From assembly GCF_900963305.1 (NCBI RefSeq), contig NC_042530.1, forward strand, positions 921,390 through 985,389: 64,000 nt of DNA, given 5' to 3'. Positions 50,301 through 62,800 of this stretch are shown here, piece after piece. Made by a program: the position numbers and the translations under genes. The first letter of the stretch is position 1; every line of letters starts with the position of its first letter. Source of the DNA: Echeneis naucrates. Its lineage: Eukaryota > Chordata > Actinopteri > Carangiformes > Echeneidae. The notes under the pieces were generated by a model. That model did no database searches. It was not told the origin of the DNA and saw only the letters and a list, made by a program, of their open reading frames with translations.

Positions 50301-50850
50301 TGGAAACGATTTGTAACTTCTTTCCAGAAATAAATGTTCATATTGGTCAACTTTCAGCTGGTTTTCCGTCTGTCTGTTTCTGATTCTTTCTGACTTCATT
50401 TGTCTTAACTATTGTCTTAACTATTGTACTCCTTCCCCAGATGAGTTTCATCAGTTTCCAAAAGATATTTGTGAATAAATACATATTTTACATTTTATTT
50501 TACAGTCACATTTTATATTTAAAGCAATTGTTTAGACACTTTTATGTAACGCTGTAACTCATGGCTGAATTGATGAGTAATATGAACAAACTTTTAACAG
50601 GTTAAATTATTAACAGGTGTTCATAACACCTCATGAATTGATCTTTTATCGCTTACAGCAGTTTTATGAAACCTTCCAGAATAAACTAACTAAAATATCA
50701 GATCAAAGATGAATCCTGACTCATTATTATATTTTTCATCGCTCTTTAACCATTTTGGCCCGTTTTTTGGAGGGGATTTGACTGATGATGATGATGATGA
50801 TATTTCCCAGCTTCCTTGAACCGAACAGAGCTCGGCTCACACTGATGACG
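47348..50850 (+). other. klhl15 3' UTR and intergenic DNA
   Basis: About 3.5 kb with no supported coding exon. Possible poly(A) signals are AATAAA at 49108-49113 and near 50326. Given the absence of any other gene, a long klhl15 3' UTR is likely. Frames of 100-144 codons seen here have no recognisable motif. Confidence 0.5.
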
Positions 50851-50917
50851 TTAGAGGATGCGACAGAAGGGCGAGTTCGGAGGGAGACGGACTGAAGACC
50901 AAAGTGTCCGGACCGAA

Positions 50918-53900
50918 ATGTCTCCTGTGAAACTGGTAACGACTGGGCTGTATTTTCCTCCTTTTATCGTCTCAGGTTAAATTCACGTCCAACTCTTTTG
51001 CAGTAATTCCTACAAAGCTTCAGTTCGCATGTTGCTAGCTGCTGTCGCCAAACCGGCATCACCTTCTTTTAAGCTAACGGGACGTTAAATGTGTTTTATT
51101 TCCTCTCTTCAGCTGTGAATTACACTTTAGTTAAATCTTAATCCATTACATCTTTTAGCTCATGTGGTTCTTGTATCTCCTTGTGACCGTTATTCGCCAC
51201 CAGGTGTCGCTGTTCGCTGCCGCTCCGGTGCTGCCTGCGGCCTTTGAGGGGAAGAAGAAGAGCTCACATCCGGTCCTCAGTCTCCACGAGGTGCGTTCAG
51301 GAACCACGCGGCAGATAACCGTGTTTACACATCTTTGGTCACACACACAGACACAACAACACACTGAAGGAGTCAGATTCCTTCAGATCTTCTTTAAATA
51401 TGGACTCAAAGAATATTAAACTCATAAATCCTACAGGCCTCCCTCATGTAAAGAATAAAGTTGCATCACATCGACAAGTTATTTGATTCTGCTTCACAAA
51501 TTATAATCTTCTGTAAAATACTGTAATATCACATTCGAATGCTTATTATTTTATCATCACATTTTATTAATCTGTTGTTTAGCACCTTTAAAAATGATAT
51601 GTAACGACAATTAAAAAGACATCACATCCAGCTTTAAAGGTACATTTGCATTCTGCCATTTATTTATTCCTTCATAGAGATTTTTTAAAGAAACAACGCA
51701 ACCAAACATTCACACATATGTCCACCTTGTTGTTTGTTTCAGCTGCCGTCTTTATACACGACCCCTGAGGCGGCGCCACGGTGCGAGGAGCCAGAGACCC
51801 GCCCGCTGGAGCAGAGCGTGGCATCACTGAGGAAATGGGCAGAGCCGTACACGACCCAGTGTCAGGTGTCTCAGCGGCTGATGCTCTGCTGTCTCCCTTC
51901 AAAGAGGGAAACAAAGAGCTCTGATTGTTCTGTGCTGAAAAGTCCTCTTATTGTCTTAAACATCTCAGAAAAGCAGAAAATTGACACACATGAGAAACTA
52001 AACTGGAAATTTTGTTGAGAAAAAATAGACAAGTGGACTGATTTTTTTTTTTTTTTTTCCCCCCCAGCAACTGTGCTTAAAAGCACAGCTGAAACTTTTA
52101 TTTTCTGATGACTGTTGAAGTCAAATGTTGTGTAATCAAATGAACTTCAGCTTGACTCTGTTGTTTGTTTGTTTTTTTTAGCTAACTGGCCAGGCTGTGC
52201 TTCAGAAAGCTGAGGTCAGTGATTGTCCGCACTGTTATGGAAAGAATGATTTACTCTGGCATGGCTGGTTGTTTGATAAGCTCTTCAGCCGACAGCTGCT
52301 GCTAAGTGACCGGCACAAAAATACACCCAACCCCCCGAGGTGAAGCTGTTAGGAAAGTTTAGGTGCTTCCTTTACTTTTTCCTCTGCAGCTTTATCTGCT
52401 CTTCAGTGACACGTCACTTCATTTGTAGAAAGTCATGAAGGTGACTGTAGTTTCACATCAACAACAGTTTAAATTAGTCAAAATGTTCCAGAAAGATTAC
52501 AATATTGTCTTTCAGCTGTGATGAATTTTTACGACCTTATTCATTTGTTTCATTTTTTATTCATTTAATGTGTTTAAAAATGACAAAATGAAAATCTTAG
52601 TCGTGATGAGATTCCACATCATGTTTTGCCCAAAGGTTGCCTGAAAATATGCACAAATTTAACAGTATTAATATAGATGGAATTCTAAAAATACAATAAA
52701 ATGTAAATATGTAAACCACAACATGAATACAAATAAGGGTAAACGGGCCAAAGGTAAAGAATAAGCGGGAAGTATAAATAGATCAGTATATTTATTTAAG
52801 ATGATTAGGGAGGTTTACAGGAGTATAAACTAACAGTACAGTTACTATTATTTTACTTCCTGTTTTTTGTCTGCTTCTGTCTATGTCGGTACCTGCTGAT
52901 AACCTTTGACCCCAGCAAGTGTTCAAGACTATGGAGCCGACAATCAACACGTCAATAGCAACAGTCACAGGTGAGAAAACTCACGCGTCCCTCCATTTAC
53001 AGGACAATAGACCAAAAAGCAGGGCTGTATACTGTGTGATTGGCAGATCGTACCACCCAGTGAGCATACAGTCCGGAGCAGGTCAGCTGTTTCTGGAGGC
53101 TTATTGTGTCCGTCAGAGATACAGTTGCAGCTTACATCATTCACTTGTGTTTCTTGGAGCAGAGATAGGAAGCTGTTCTCACATCCATGACGACATGAGC
53201 AGGATGATGTCTTTGTAATGTCCTTTCCTGAGTCCTCTGCTGCTTGTCTCTGTCCCCGCTCCCTGACTGTTTTATTGGGTGTTTCAGACGTGTACCAGTT
53301 CCTCAGCGACCCCCCTCCTGATCTTTACCCCAGTGTGGCTGTCGTGGGTTTCTCTGGCTTCCTGGGACTTTATTTGGCCAAAGGTAACGTGTGCACATTC
53401 TGCTGCTCCCCTCTCCGTGACACATAAGAGGAATCAGGTCAGAGGTGACAGACAGGTTGATAACAGGTGGTCATGTGACCACACAGAGCCGCAACCAGAC
53501 TCAGGAAATAAAGTAAAAATCTTGGTTTGTTCACTTTCAGCCAGTTTTCTGTAAGAATGTGTTTGTTTTTGTGACTTCAGTGTGTTTTCTCTGTAGCAGA
53601 AGAGATTTAATTTAATATTTCCATTTTATCTCTCAGTATGCCACAGAGATGCCACATTTCTTGTTGATCAGAGAACAGTTCTGGAAACATAATCAAAACT
53701 TTACAACCATCTCCCTGTTAAATAACATTTCCTCCCCCTCAGGCTCCAGAGTGAAGCGGCTGGTGTTTCCACTCGGACTCATGGCTCTGAGCGCCTCCAT
53801 GTTTTACCCCCAGCAGGCTGCGTCCTTATTAAAGGTGTGTGTCATTAGTAGTATTTATACAGCACATGACAACAGAAGTACACAAAGCTCTGTTGGGGCG

Positions 53901-55545
53901 TCATGTCTGAAATAAATCCTAATCTGATGTTGAGGAATACGTTTTGACGCAGTTATAGACCTGAAGGAAGAACGTAACTTTCCAAAAATCAACACAAACA
54001 CATGGATGAATCACATCGACGAACACGTCGTGTCCTCCTCCACAAAGATGAGTCTGAATAAACTGAATCAGGTCAGACGTCAGCAGCGAATTTAACGTTG
54101 TCTCAGTTCAGGTCAAACTGTGAAGTTTCTCTTAATTCAAATCTTTGTTGCGCTTTTCACAAACTCGATCATGAAGTATAAACGTGAAATCTACAGCTGC
54201 TGCTGCTTTTATCTGGTTGCCGTCTTATTTATGTTTTACTTTGGTATGAACTTCCTGCCGAAGACAGGACACAGCAAATCAGTTAGCATCAACATCTGAG
54301 GCTGAAACCTGCAGATTATAAACACATTTACAGTCTGGAACAAAGACAGTTTTATCTCTGGATACAGTTTCCTCCTTCATGACTTTGATGTTCACCTGTT
54401 TCTGCTATTGAAGGATAAAATTTGTGGATCATTGAGTGTAGCTTTAGTCTGGCTCAGTAAAGCAGCAACCTGAGCTTCAACCTCAGCACTCACAGTTGGT
54501 GCTGATTTCACTGGAAACATTCATTTGACCGTGACGGTGAACCTTCATGTTTCTCTGCTGAAACAGATTCAGGAAGCAGCTGTGAAAGCAGGAGCAGCTT
54601 CACCACTTAACCACTTCACCACTGAACCCGACGTCACCACACGAGCGTTTTTATTTCGCTCTTTTGACAGGAAACCTCTGAGGAAAATCACACCCAGGCC
54701 TTATAAACGGTCGGTCTCCACCTCCAACAAACAGCACCAGTCTGTGTCTCATGTCTCATGCAGTCGTTGGTGTTGTATCGGCGTTTGATCAGCCGGTTTC
54801 CTCTGAGGAAAGGCTGGTCCTTTCCTGCCGGAAGTCCTGGCTGTGAATTTAGCTTCTAATCTTCACTGATGTCGGGATCATTTTACGAACTGTTTCCACA
54901 CAGACGCGTCTGGACTCACGCAGGGAGAAAAAGATGAGACGCTCAGGATGTAAATGAAGGAACAAAAGATAAAAACAGAATCTCATGACTCGGAGAAATC
55001 AGCAAAATGTATATCTGTGAAAAAGGCAAAATAAACGTTTTCTGTGAAGTTCTTTTCGTAAAGCTCCGATCGATATGAACTTTTAACATTGATTTGAAAT
55101 AAATCTGTCTCTTATTGTGTAACTTTATTATGAGTGCAGGGTCAAAGAGTCACCTCCTCCTGCTGTGGTTAATATTTAGTTTAATGTGGTTTTCCAACAT
55201 CATCAGTGAGAAGAACTGAAGCTCGTCTGCTCCTGTCTGAGCCTTAGCAGGCTTCCTTTCTCATCAATGTTCCGAGCAGAGAAATATAACATCAGCACAT
55301 TTCTGACTCTGCGTTGTGTGTCTTTGTGCGTCTCCTCCAGGTGAGTCGAGACTCGGCGTCCTCCTGGGCTCAGCAGGGACGAGTGTCTCTGGAGACTCTG
55401 TGGAAAGATCTGCCGTTTGGGAAAAAGAAGGTGAGTCGTCCTGCAGCAGCAGTCCAATTTTCTTTTGATTTCATGTTAATGTTTTTTATTTATTCTGCAG
55501 TCGGAGAAGAAAGAGCGAACACAGAGCGACGACTCGACCAGTTGA
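50918..55545 (+). CDS. apoo: Apolipoprotein O / MICOS subunit Mic26
   Basis: An inner-membrane subunit of the mitochondrial MICOS complex that shapes cristae junctions. Exons: 50918-50935, 51204-51290, 51743-51865, 52182-52214, 52916-52970, 53288-53383, 53743-53834, 55341-55430, 55501-55545; they join to 212 aa (human APOO 198). A short N-terminus [14 protein letters not shown] is hydrophobic; then LPSLYTTP, an [13 protein letters not shown] segment matching human LRHYCEPYTTWC, a Gly-rich membrane segment [15 protein letters not shown], and a second membrane stretch [14 protein letters not shown]. The tail [11 protein letters not shown] is basic. The length fits apoo better than the longer apool. 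The 33-base fourth exon ([11 protein letters not shown]) is short but in phase and well bounded. Confidence 0.88.
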
Positions 55546-56849
55546 AACAACTCAACACAGACTCGTCCATCCTGAGAGCTTCACATTCACAACTTTACTT
55601 TGTGTACGTTACACACAACAGACTCGCATGTTGACACATCGAGAAGCTGCCGATTGTTTCACAGAATCAAACTGAGTGTGCTGAATGTTTCAAAGGTGAT
55701 TCTACTTCTTGTCTTTTCCCATCAGCCCACATTCCTCTTATCCAGATAACCTCATGAATCTGCTTCTTGGAAACATCTTCAGCACTTCTTCCTCCTCAAT
55801 CTTTCCCTGATTCTGTTTCATCCACCACAAACTAACGTCTGCAAACAGAAACAAACTCACACTTGTAGTGTTTATTGTATCAGTTGTTAGAACGTTCTGG
55901 TTCTTAACTGGAAAACACCAACAAGAGAATTAGAGCTAATGTAAATGAATAAATTAAGTGAAAAAAATAAATATAAATAAATAAGGTTGTTTTATTTTAC
56001 TTGTGGTGATTCTGTCTTATTTGACAGACTTTTGACCTGAACGCACAGAAAGGCCTGACTGAACATTCTACTTCAAAAAGACAAAAACAGAAGTGACACT
56101 TCCTGTCGAAAACCTTTGGAGGCAGCCTAAAATGAATGTTTGTAAATGTGCTTATCTGATCTCTGAACTGCAGGTATTCTCAAATGTTAGCTGCTCAGCA
56201 TTTATCCAGATGCTGTTTAATAATTCAACATAGACAAGGACCAAAGGCTGAAGCTATACAGCTGATAAAACAGTTCCTGTGTGGAAGTTGAAGTTGGTTC
56301 AGGTCAGCTCATTCAGTCCTGGAATAATCTTAGCTCCTGATAACAGGAAGCAAACACTTCAGTGTTTCATCATCACCCCCGAGGGACACAAACTGATGCA
56401 CCTCAGTCAGCAACAGAGGAAACTGATTTAACTGCCAGGAGACAGAAAAGCAGCTTTTTCAGCTGACAATGAAAGATTTTCTGCTGCAGCTCAGATTATT
56501 TCTCACAAAGATCCATCTGGTCTGTAAAAACAAACTCTGTCCAAAATGTATTTATCAACACATGACAGTAAAAGCAGAAACTGAAGTGCTCATCAGCAGT
56601 CAGGACAAGACAAGACTTTTGTCTTGTCAGGGAAATTCAACAAGTGCACAACCTTTTGACTGACTTTACAGAAATAAACACCAGACTCTGAAATGTTATT
56701 AATCCACAGGCTCTTAATTTATGTTTTCAGTTCACGTGTGAAACTCCAGCTGTTCTGTCAACACTTCCAGATTTCATGGACTTTGGACTGATGGACTCAT
56801 TCAACCTCCTGGACAAAGAAGGACCCAGTCACATTGGATCAGTTATTAA
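55546..56849. other. apoo 3' UTR and intergenic DNA before sat1
   Basis: AT-rich, with overlapping AATAAA motifs near 55945-55985 suitable as apoo poly(A) signals. Two convergent genes (apoo, sat1) end into it. No other gene seen. Confidence 0.5.
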
Positions 56850-56855
56850 TTTATT
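56850..56855 (-). terminator. sat1: sat1 poly(A) signal
   Basis: AATAAA on the minus strand about 240 bases after the sat1 stop. Confidence 0.6.
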
Positions 56856-57090
56856 GTAAATATGAGTGACATTTAATGCACCAATGAGAAGTCAGAATGA
56901 ACAGAAGTGATTTAGAGGAACATTAGACATTCTAAAAGTTTACTAAGCGTTTAAACTATGAGACTACTGAGAAAAGGATTTCCTCTTTTTAAAAACTGAA
57001 CTTCTATGAACCTCGACTGACCGGAGAGAGAGGCTGAGTCAGATCCTCACGCCCCCCCCCCCCTCCCTCCTCTGCCGTGTCGGACCTGTG

Positions 57091-58745
57091 TCATTCCTCT
57101 GCCGGGGTGGCCATCTTGACGAGGCTGTCCTTGTCAAACCTGAACAGCCTCCAGCCCTCCTCCTGGGAAAGGTCCTCTGCGCCGCGCCGCTTGTAGAACT
57201 GGACTGATGGCTCATTGTTCTCCGCCACCACAAACATCATGCCAGTGCAGCGCGTCTTCATTGCCAGCTGGAACAGAAGCCAGATTTCACATTATAGCAC
57301 AACATATTCTGGGGAACGTTCAGTTCCACCCAGAGTCTGATTCTAAAGGCCATCTTGAAATAAAATGTCACTCACGTCACTGAGGTGACGCAGGATCTCC
57401 GAACCGATGCCCAGCCCTGGAAAACAAACAAGCTCTTTAATGGAGAAGCTGTTGAGGTGCAGATAAGTTCCAGATGACGAGCAGAGCTGTTTGTGTTTAC
57501 CTCTGTACTCGTCCATCACATAGAACTCTTCCAGGTAGAGCTGTTTGCCCACCCAGGGGTCATAGGTGAAGTAGTACATGGCAAAGCCCACCACCTTCGG
57601 ATCTGAGGGAGAGGGGAAGATGACGGTTCATGAATAACGTATTATCGGAGGATCTGGATCAGCTTTCAGCTGCTCACTAATCAAACACTGAAACACTGAC
57701 TGCGCTTTCTGCTCGTGCACATTTAGCTTTTCCGTCTGGTCATTTCTGGGCTGTACTGCAGGTCACTGCTCCACATCGTTCAAATGTTCATTTAATGTGA
57801 AAACAAAACCCGCAGGCGTCAGCACAGTTTGTGCCTGACCATGGTGAGATTAAGTGTCAGTCATGTGTTCACGGTTCCCTCTTAGCGGCTGCAGCAGCGG
57901 TTGGAACCTTTAATCACGTAACAGAACAGGAAGTACAAACTGGGCGCCACACGAACACTCCTGATTCGACCAGAGGAGTGACTCTACTGAACAACAGTTA
58001 AAGCATGCCTGAACTTGTCTGATCTGTCTGGTGTGGTTGGTTTTTTTTTTCTGAGAGGAGGAGGATCATTTCTCACCATCACTGCTGGTCTCTCCTTGGA
58101 TTTCAGCGATGATGCAATGGTAAAACGGGGTGTCACCAAATCCATCCTCAAGGAGTTCTACAGAGAGAGGAATCGGTCAGAGAGCTGGCCACCACTGAGC
58201 CTGCACAGACGGATGAGACTCACCTTTTTCAGTCAGTGTCACCTGGTGCTCCATCTCTTCGTACTTAGCAAGTTCCTGCAAAAAACACAAGACAGCACTC
58301 GTTTGTTTCCTGTCGTTTTTTAATTACATCCAACTGGACAGACCGGTTGATAAAGCATTTCTTGGACTGAAGTGTCCTGTGAGGATTTCTTCTTTCAGAC
58401 TGAGTAATGACGGAACTCTTCGGTTTGACCGTATTTGGAGCTGGCAGCTCGGCCGGACTTCCTCCGGACCTCCTCCGGACTTTTCCTGCAGCAGCTCCGC
58501 CAGATTCCCGTTAATCCGCCGAGGCCTCGGATGACGTCATCCGGCCACTTCGACGTCAGATAGCGACTAACTAAACTCCGACCGCCATGTTGAATTTTGG
58601 TGGAATGAAACGGCCTTTAAACTGAATCTAACCCTTTTTATTTATATTATTATTCTATTTTGTGTCTTTAACACGGACTCACCTTCACCAGTCGTAATAT
58701 ATCAGAGACGTCCTTCGGTTCAGCTTTTCGTAATTTATACTCCAT
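57091..58745 (-). CDS. sat1: Spermidine/spermine N1-acetyltransferase 1
   Basis: Transfers acetyl from acetyl-CoA to spermidine and spermine in the cytosol, the rate-limiting step of polyamine back-conversion. Exons: 58745-58683, 58275-58224, 58157-58077, 57602-57501, 57416-57376, 57267-57091; they join to 171 aa, the same as human. GNAT motifs: [33 protein letters not shown] (acetyl-CoA loop RGxGIG), and [10 protein letters not shown] with the Tyr that acts as general acid in the human enzyme. The 5' leader has a TATAAAA box and two upstream ORFs, and intron 3 may hold a poison exon, so strong post-transcriptional control is likely. Which fish paralogue (sat1a/sat1b) I cannot say. Confidence 0.96.
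57840..57888 (-). other. sat1: Candidate poison exon in sat1 intron 3
   Basis: On the minus strand an acceptor (CCGCTGCTGCAG) at 57889/57888 would bring an in-frame TGA as the seventh codon (57871-57869), and a possible donor ATG|GTCAGG follows at 57840/57839. Mammalian SAT1 has a stop-containing exon between exons 3 and 4 whose skipping is driven by polyamines. Position and effect fit; the exact borders are uncertain and other donors further on are possible. Confidence 0.35.
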
Positions 58746-58819
58746 TTTCTCCTTTTACTCTTTTTTCCTTTCGTTAGAAGTCCTCGGTATGTGAAGTGAA
58801 AGATCAGTTGCTTCTTCAT
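58685..58819 (-). other. sat1 upstream ORF overlapping the start
   Basis: An ATG at 58819 opens a 44-codon frame that runs past the sat1 ATG (58745) in another frame and ends at TGA 58687-58685. A second upstream ORF of 12 codons lies at 58883-58845. Both would be in the leader if transcription starts about 30 bases after the TATA box. Confidence 0.55.
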
Positions 58820-58950
58820 TCGCTTCACGGTGCTTCCCCCTCAGTCAGCCTCGGTCGGGACGCGCTGGTCGGGACAGGCTCATCCAGTGAACGTCACCCT
58901 CGGCTGGGCCGCTGCCGCTCCACTGCTCCGCTCTTTGTTTACATCCCGCC

Positions 58951-58957
58951 TTTTATA
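58951..58957 (-). promoter_or_regulatory. sat1: sat1 TATA box
   Basis: TATAAAA on the minus strand, about 205 bases before the sat1 ATG, inside a GC-rich region with GGGGCGG-type Sp1 sites at about 58980-59050. It predicts a start near 58925 and a leader of about 180 bases. Confidence 0.6.
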
Positions 58958-59289
58958 CCCGGCTGGCGCTGGGCGGCGGTTGGTCGGGGCGGAGGGGTGG
59001 GGCTTGGCTTCGACCAATCGGGTGCAGAGGAACGTTGACGGGGCGGGGCCGCCTCAGGGTCAGTTGAGTTCTGTTTTTGTGTTGTTTTAAAGAAACAGTT
59101 CAGATTTCACATGAATCCATCAGAACCAGGTCACAGGCCGAACCGAACCACGAAGGGCATTCTTGTTGTAGCCGTCTGATTGAGGAGGAATTGTGTGAGA
59201 TGATCGCCATGTTTGTCAGCAATCATTCTCAGTTCATGTACACACATTACGACTTTCCAGAAATATGTTGGGTGTTATTTCCCCCTTTC

Positions 59290-59400
59290 TTACTGTAGAT
59301 ACCTGTTTCCATACTTTACTCGTAAGATGATTACGTGCTAATGTAACAGGAATTTCTCAGTTTGGGATCAATAAAATCTATTTATCTATCTTGCATTATA
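59290..59400 (+). mobile_element. 3' tail of a non-LTR retroelement
   Basis: Ends with TTTGGGATCAATAAAATC followed by TATTTATCTATC, the signature 3' end of many teleost LINE/SINE copies. No coding part is present; it is a short, old fragment between sat1 and acot9. Confidence 0.5.
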
Positions 59401-59639
59401 TTATTTCCTCTGTTTGTCCTCTGTAGTGGACATTGCTTTTGGCTAGATTTCCTCTGCATGTTTGACTGTTTTATTTGTGTCATCATTGTTGACCCTTTGT
59501 CCGCTGCAGTGTATGTGTTATAACAAGTTTTTAAAAAGTTTTCTTTTCTTTGAAATGTGTTTTTAACACTCCCACACTGTATTTATGCACAAAAAGTCAA
59601 AATGGGTCTCGGAGGATGTACAACCCAACTCTTTCTACG

Positions 59640-59825
59640 TTTCAAATGTTACGTCACTGGGGAACGGGGCGTGGCTAAAGCCAACCCGGAAGCATGGTGC
59701 TGTGTGTCTGACCGCTGACGGCGCCGCTGTGTGGAGGGAAGCTGGCCGTTTTTCAGACTTTTTGAGCCGCTCAGCTGTTCACTTTGGACCCCGGACTGTC
59801 TCTGTCCTCCTCCCCGGACTCCACG
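59640..59825 (+). promoter_or_regulatory. acot9: acot9 promoter region
   Basis: Holds TTACGTCAC (CRE-like) near 59649, CCCGGAAGC (ETS) near 59684 and GC-rich sequence. A five-codon upstream frame (MVLCV) starts at the ATG in GCATGGTG near 59693. Confidence 0.5.
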
Positions 59826-62800
59826 ATGCTTTCCCCGAGGTCAGTGCCGCTGAACACCGGCTCAGAAAACAGCACTAACTGGTAGCATGCTCACGGTGCA
59901 GCTAACTGATGGTAGCAGCAGAATCCGGCCTTCAAAGGGAAACAGCCTTTTTTATGTTTACTGGATCTTACTGACTTTTATTCTTCATGAATGAATAAAG
60001 TCAGCTCCACCTGGAAAAGTCTGTCTGAGCAGGGTGGGGTTTGTTTAGACAGAGGGAGGGGCCATGTTGAAACTCCACCAACAACCCACTCACTTCATTT
60101 CACTGATCACATCCTGACTCTTTCAGTCTCTGTCAATAAGAAAAGCTGTATTTATTATAGGACCAATAATGAAAAACGTAATGTAATAATGACAACAGTA
60201 ACAATATTAACGATGGAGGAAATAAAATTGTGTCGTTTTTCTTTAACGTTGCTCTCCCTCTCCCTAAATTATTCCCCATTCTTTGAGTATGTGATTTGTA
60301 GCTGGAGCAAAAAGAAACTTTCTCTGAAAGTTGAACTTGTAGGTGACTCTCTTGGGTGGAACAAACATTTGTGATGTTGAGTGAATGTCTGGATCCAGCT
60401 GTGATTTCAGCCTGATATGTGAAACTGTGTCTGTCTTTCCCTCGGTGTTAATCTTGGAAGGAGTCTGAGCAGATACTTCACCAAACAAAGCTGCTCTGGA
60501 GAAGCCAAGTATCTAATAACAACACGACAACCAGCAGCTGCTTGGCCTTTCATCTACAGAGAGCGAGAAACAACAGATGAAGAGGAGGAGCTCTGTGGAG
60601 GTTTTGAATTTCTTGATCTGCTTTTTGATTCAGAATTTCTGTTGTCTGCAGGTTTCTGCTTCTCCGGTCGGCTGCATCTCTGACGACCAGGTCGCTCTGC
60701 ACAGGTGGGCTCCCTAAGGACGGCCGGGCCCCAGACATGGTTGATGGTAAGCTGTCCCCTGACATTTGAAGAATCCTGCCAATAAACAGAACATGAAGCC
60801 GAACCTACGTAAGGTTGTGATTTACTAAACGTCTTTGTGAACCCTGCAAATTAATGAGTCATGTTTGTTTCTTCACAGGAAATCCACTTTTGCACGTGTC
60901 AAATGGTGTGTGTTGGTAATCCCAGAAAAATCCTACCTCCTGATTCTTTCCTAATTTTCACTAATTCTTCTTCTGCACGTCACCCATTCTCTTCTAGCTA
61001 AAGCTAGTTTCATGTCGAGCATCTTTTAGCGTGCATCTGTGCTGCTGCTCGTTGGTTCACCTCGGTTGGAGTTCTGTTCCTGCTCTGCAGCATTCGTAGA
61101 TGGTGAATGTTAAACCTCCTTCTTCATCGCTGAGCTTCAATGTTTTTTCCAGATGATGGCTGTTTCTCTTCTGCTATATGTACATGAGCTCCGTTTTTAG
61201 TTCAAGTTGTTATCGAAACAATATTGTTATTTGTCATGAATGCTGTGTTGTGTGTCTGAAAGCTGCAGCTGTGTGTGTATCTGTGTTTCTATTGCACCTT
61301 CTGCCCTCTGGAAGTTGTGGTGCTTTTGCTGCATCGCCTTACAGGTAGAAAAAACACAGATTCGCACACGTTCTGACTGAGTCTTGTGTGTTTTTCAGTG
61401 CGGAACAGGCTGAGAGAAATCGTGGGAGCTTCAACCAACTGGAGGTAAAAGAAATCATGTATTTCTAAACTGTAGTGTTTTTATTTTTATCAGTTATCAA
61501 ACATACTGATTTTGTGTTCTCATGTTGTCCCTTTTTGACGTTGTGTTATCAAAGTTTTATATAAAATGATACATCACAGAAATCATCCTTTAAATCAGGA
61601 ACCATATTATGAATCTGACTCCACGATTTATTATTCATGAATCTGTTATTTGTGAGGGTATTTTTCACAGTAACTTTGTTTCAGGAGTTTAGTCTCTTAT
61701 TTAAAAGATAAAATACACTTTTGTACTATTTTATGTTGTGATATCTTCTGTAATGGCATCCACAGCGACCACAAGCAGGCCATGGCAGAGCGAGTGTCGC
61801 TGTCGTCCATGTTGGCGAAGTCTCAACAAGAGCTCCCTGTGAAGACGATGAAGGATAGCTACCTGGAGGTTCACCTGCCTCTGGGCTCCGAGCCTCAGCT
61901 CCGGGAGAAATACCTGACCTTCCATAACACGGTCAGGTACAAACACACACAGCAGCAGTCTGAGGTATCAGAGTCTGGACCCACAGCAGAGGACTCTGGT
62001 GGACTCTAACCCGCCTCCCTTCTCTTCGCAGGTTTGGGCGAATCCTGGAGGACTTGGACAGTTTAGCAGGTGACATAAATCACTTTAGGAGCTGCACTTA
62101 GAGCCGGTCACTGAATACCAGCATGTTCACGTTTCCCCTTTCTGTCCTCAGTCCTCATATCTTACTCTCACACCTACAACCCGGAGCTGAAGAGGTCTCC
62201 TCTTTCCATCGTCACCGCACTGGTGGACAAAATTGGTAGGAGTCTCTCCTGTTTGGTTCAGGAGCCAACCACACTGGGTTTGTTTGGTCCTGAAAACGGT
62301 GGCTCATCACCAGGACTTCACTTGTGATCAATAAATCCTGGAAAACGGATGAAAGACAAGAAAACTTTTATTATTAGACATGAAAATACCAAATTGGTAA
62401 ATTTCTGTCAGTTTTGATGAAAGAAAAAGACAAATGATCATACAAGCAATCAAAATATCTGCACATTTAACTTCCATTGATGAAGTTATCTCTTTTATTT
62501 TTTAGTTCTGGTCAATTCATCAATTAACAGACATTTGCCATTTGTTAAACAGCTGCTTTTTATCTGTCTCTTGTTTTTGTTGTTCAGACATGAGGCAACA
62601 CAACATCTACCCCAACTGTGACATCAAGTTCACTGGTCATGTGACGTGGGTGGGGAAGACATCTATTGAAGCCAAGATGCACATGTCTCAGGTAGATTCA
62701 CTCACAATCAACACTTTGAGCTAAATATCAAACTTTTAGTCCATTTATGTTACAAATCAGCTACATCCTCCAGTCCGCTCAGGTTTGAGACGGACAGAGA

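Noticed and set aside
47348-50850. Several 75-144 codon ORFs downstream of klhl15
   Set aside because: No splice-phase partners, no recognisable motif and no codon bias; likely UTR or intergenic DNA.
56469-56663. 64-codon ORF between apoo and sat1
   Set aside because: AT-rich, no motif, and placed between two converging 3' ends.
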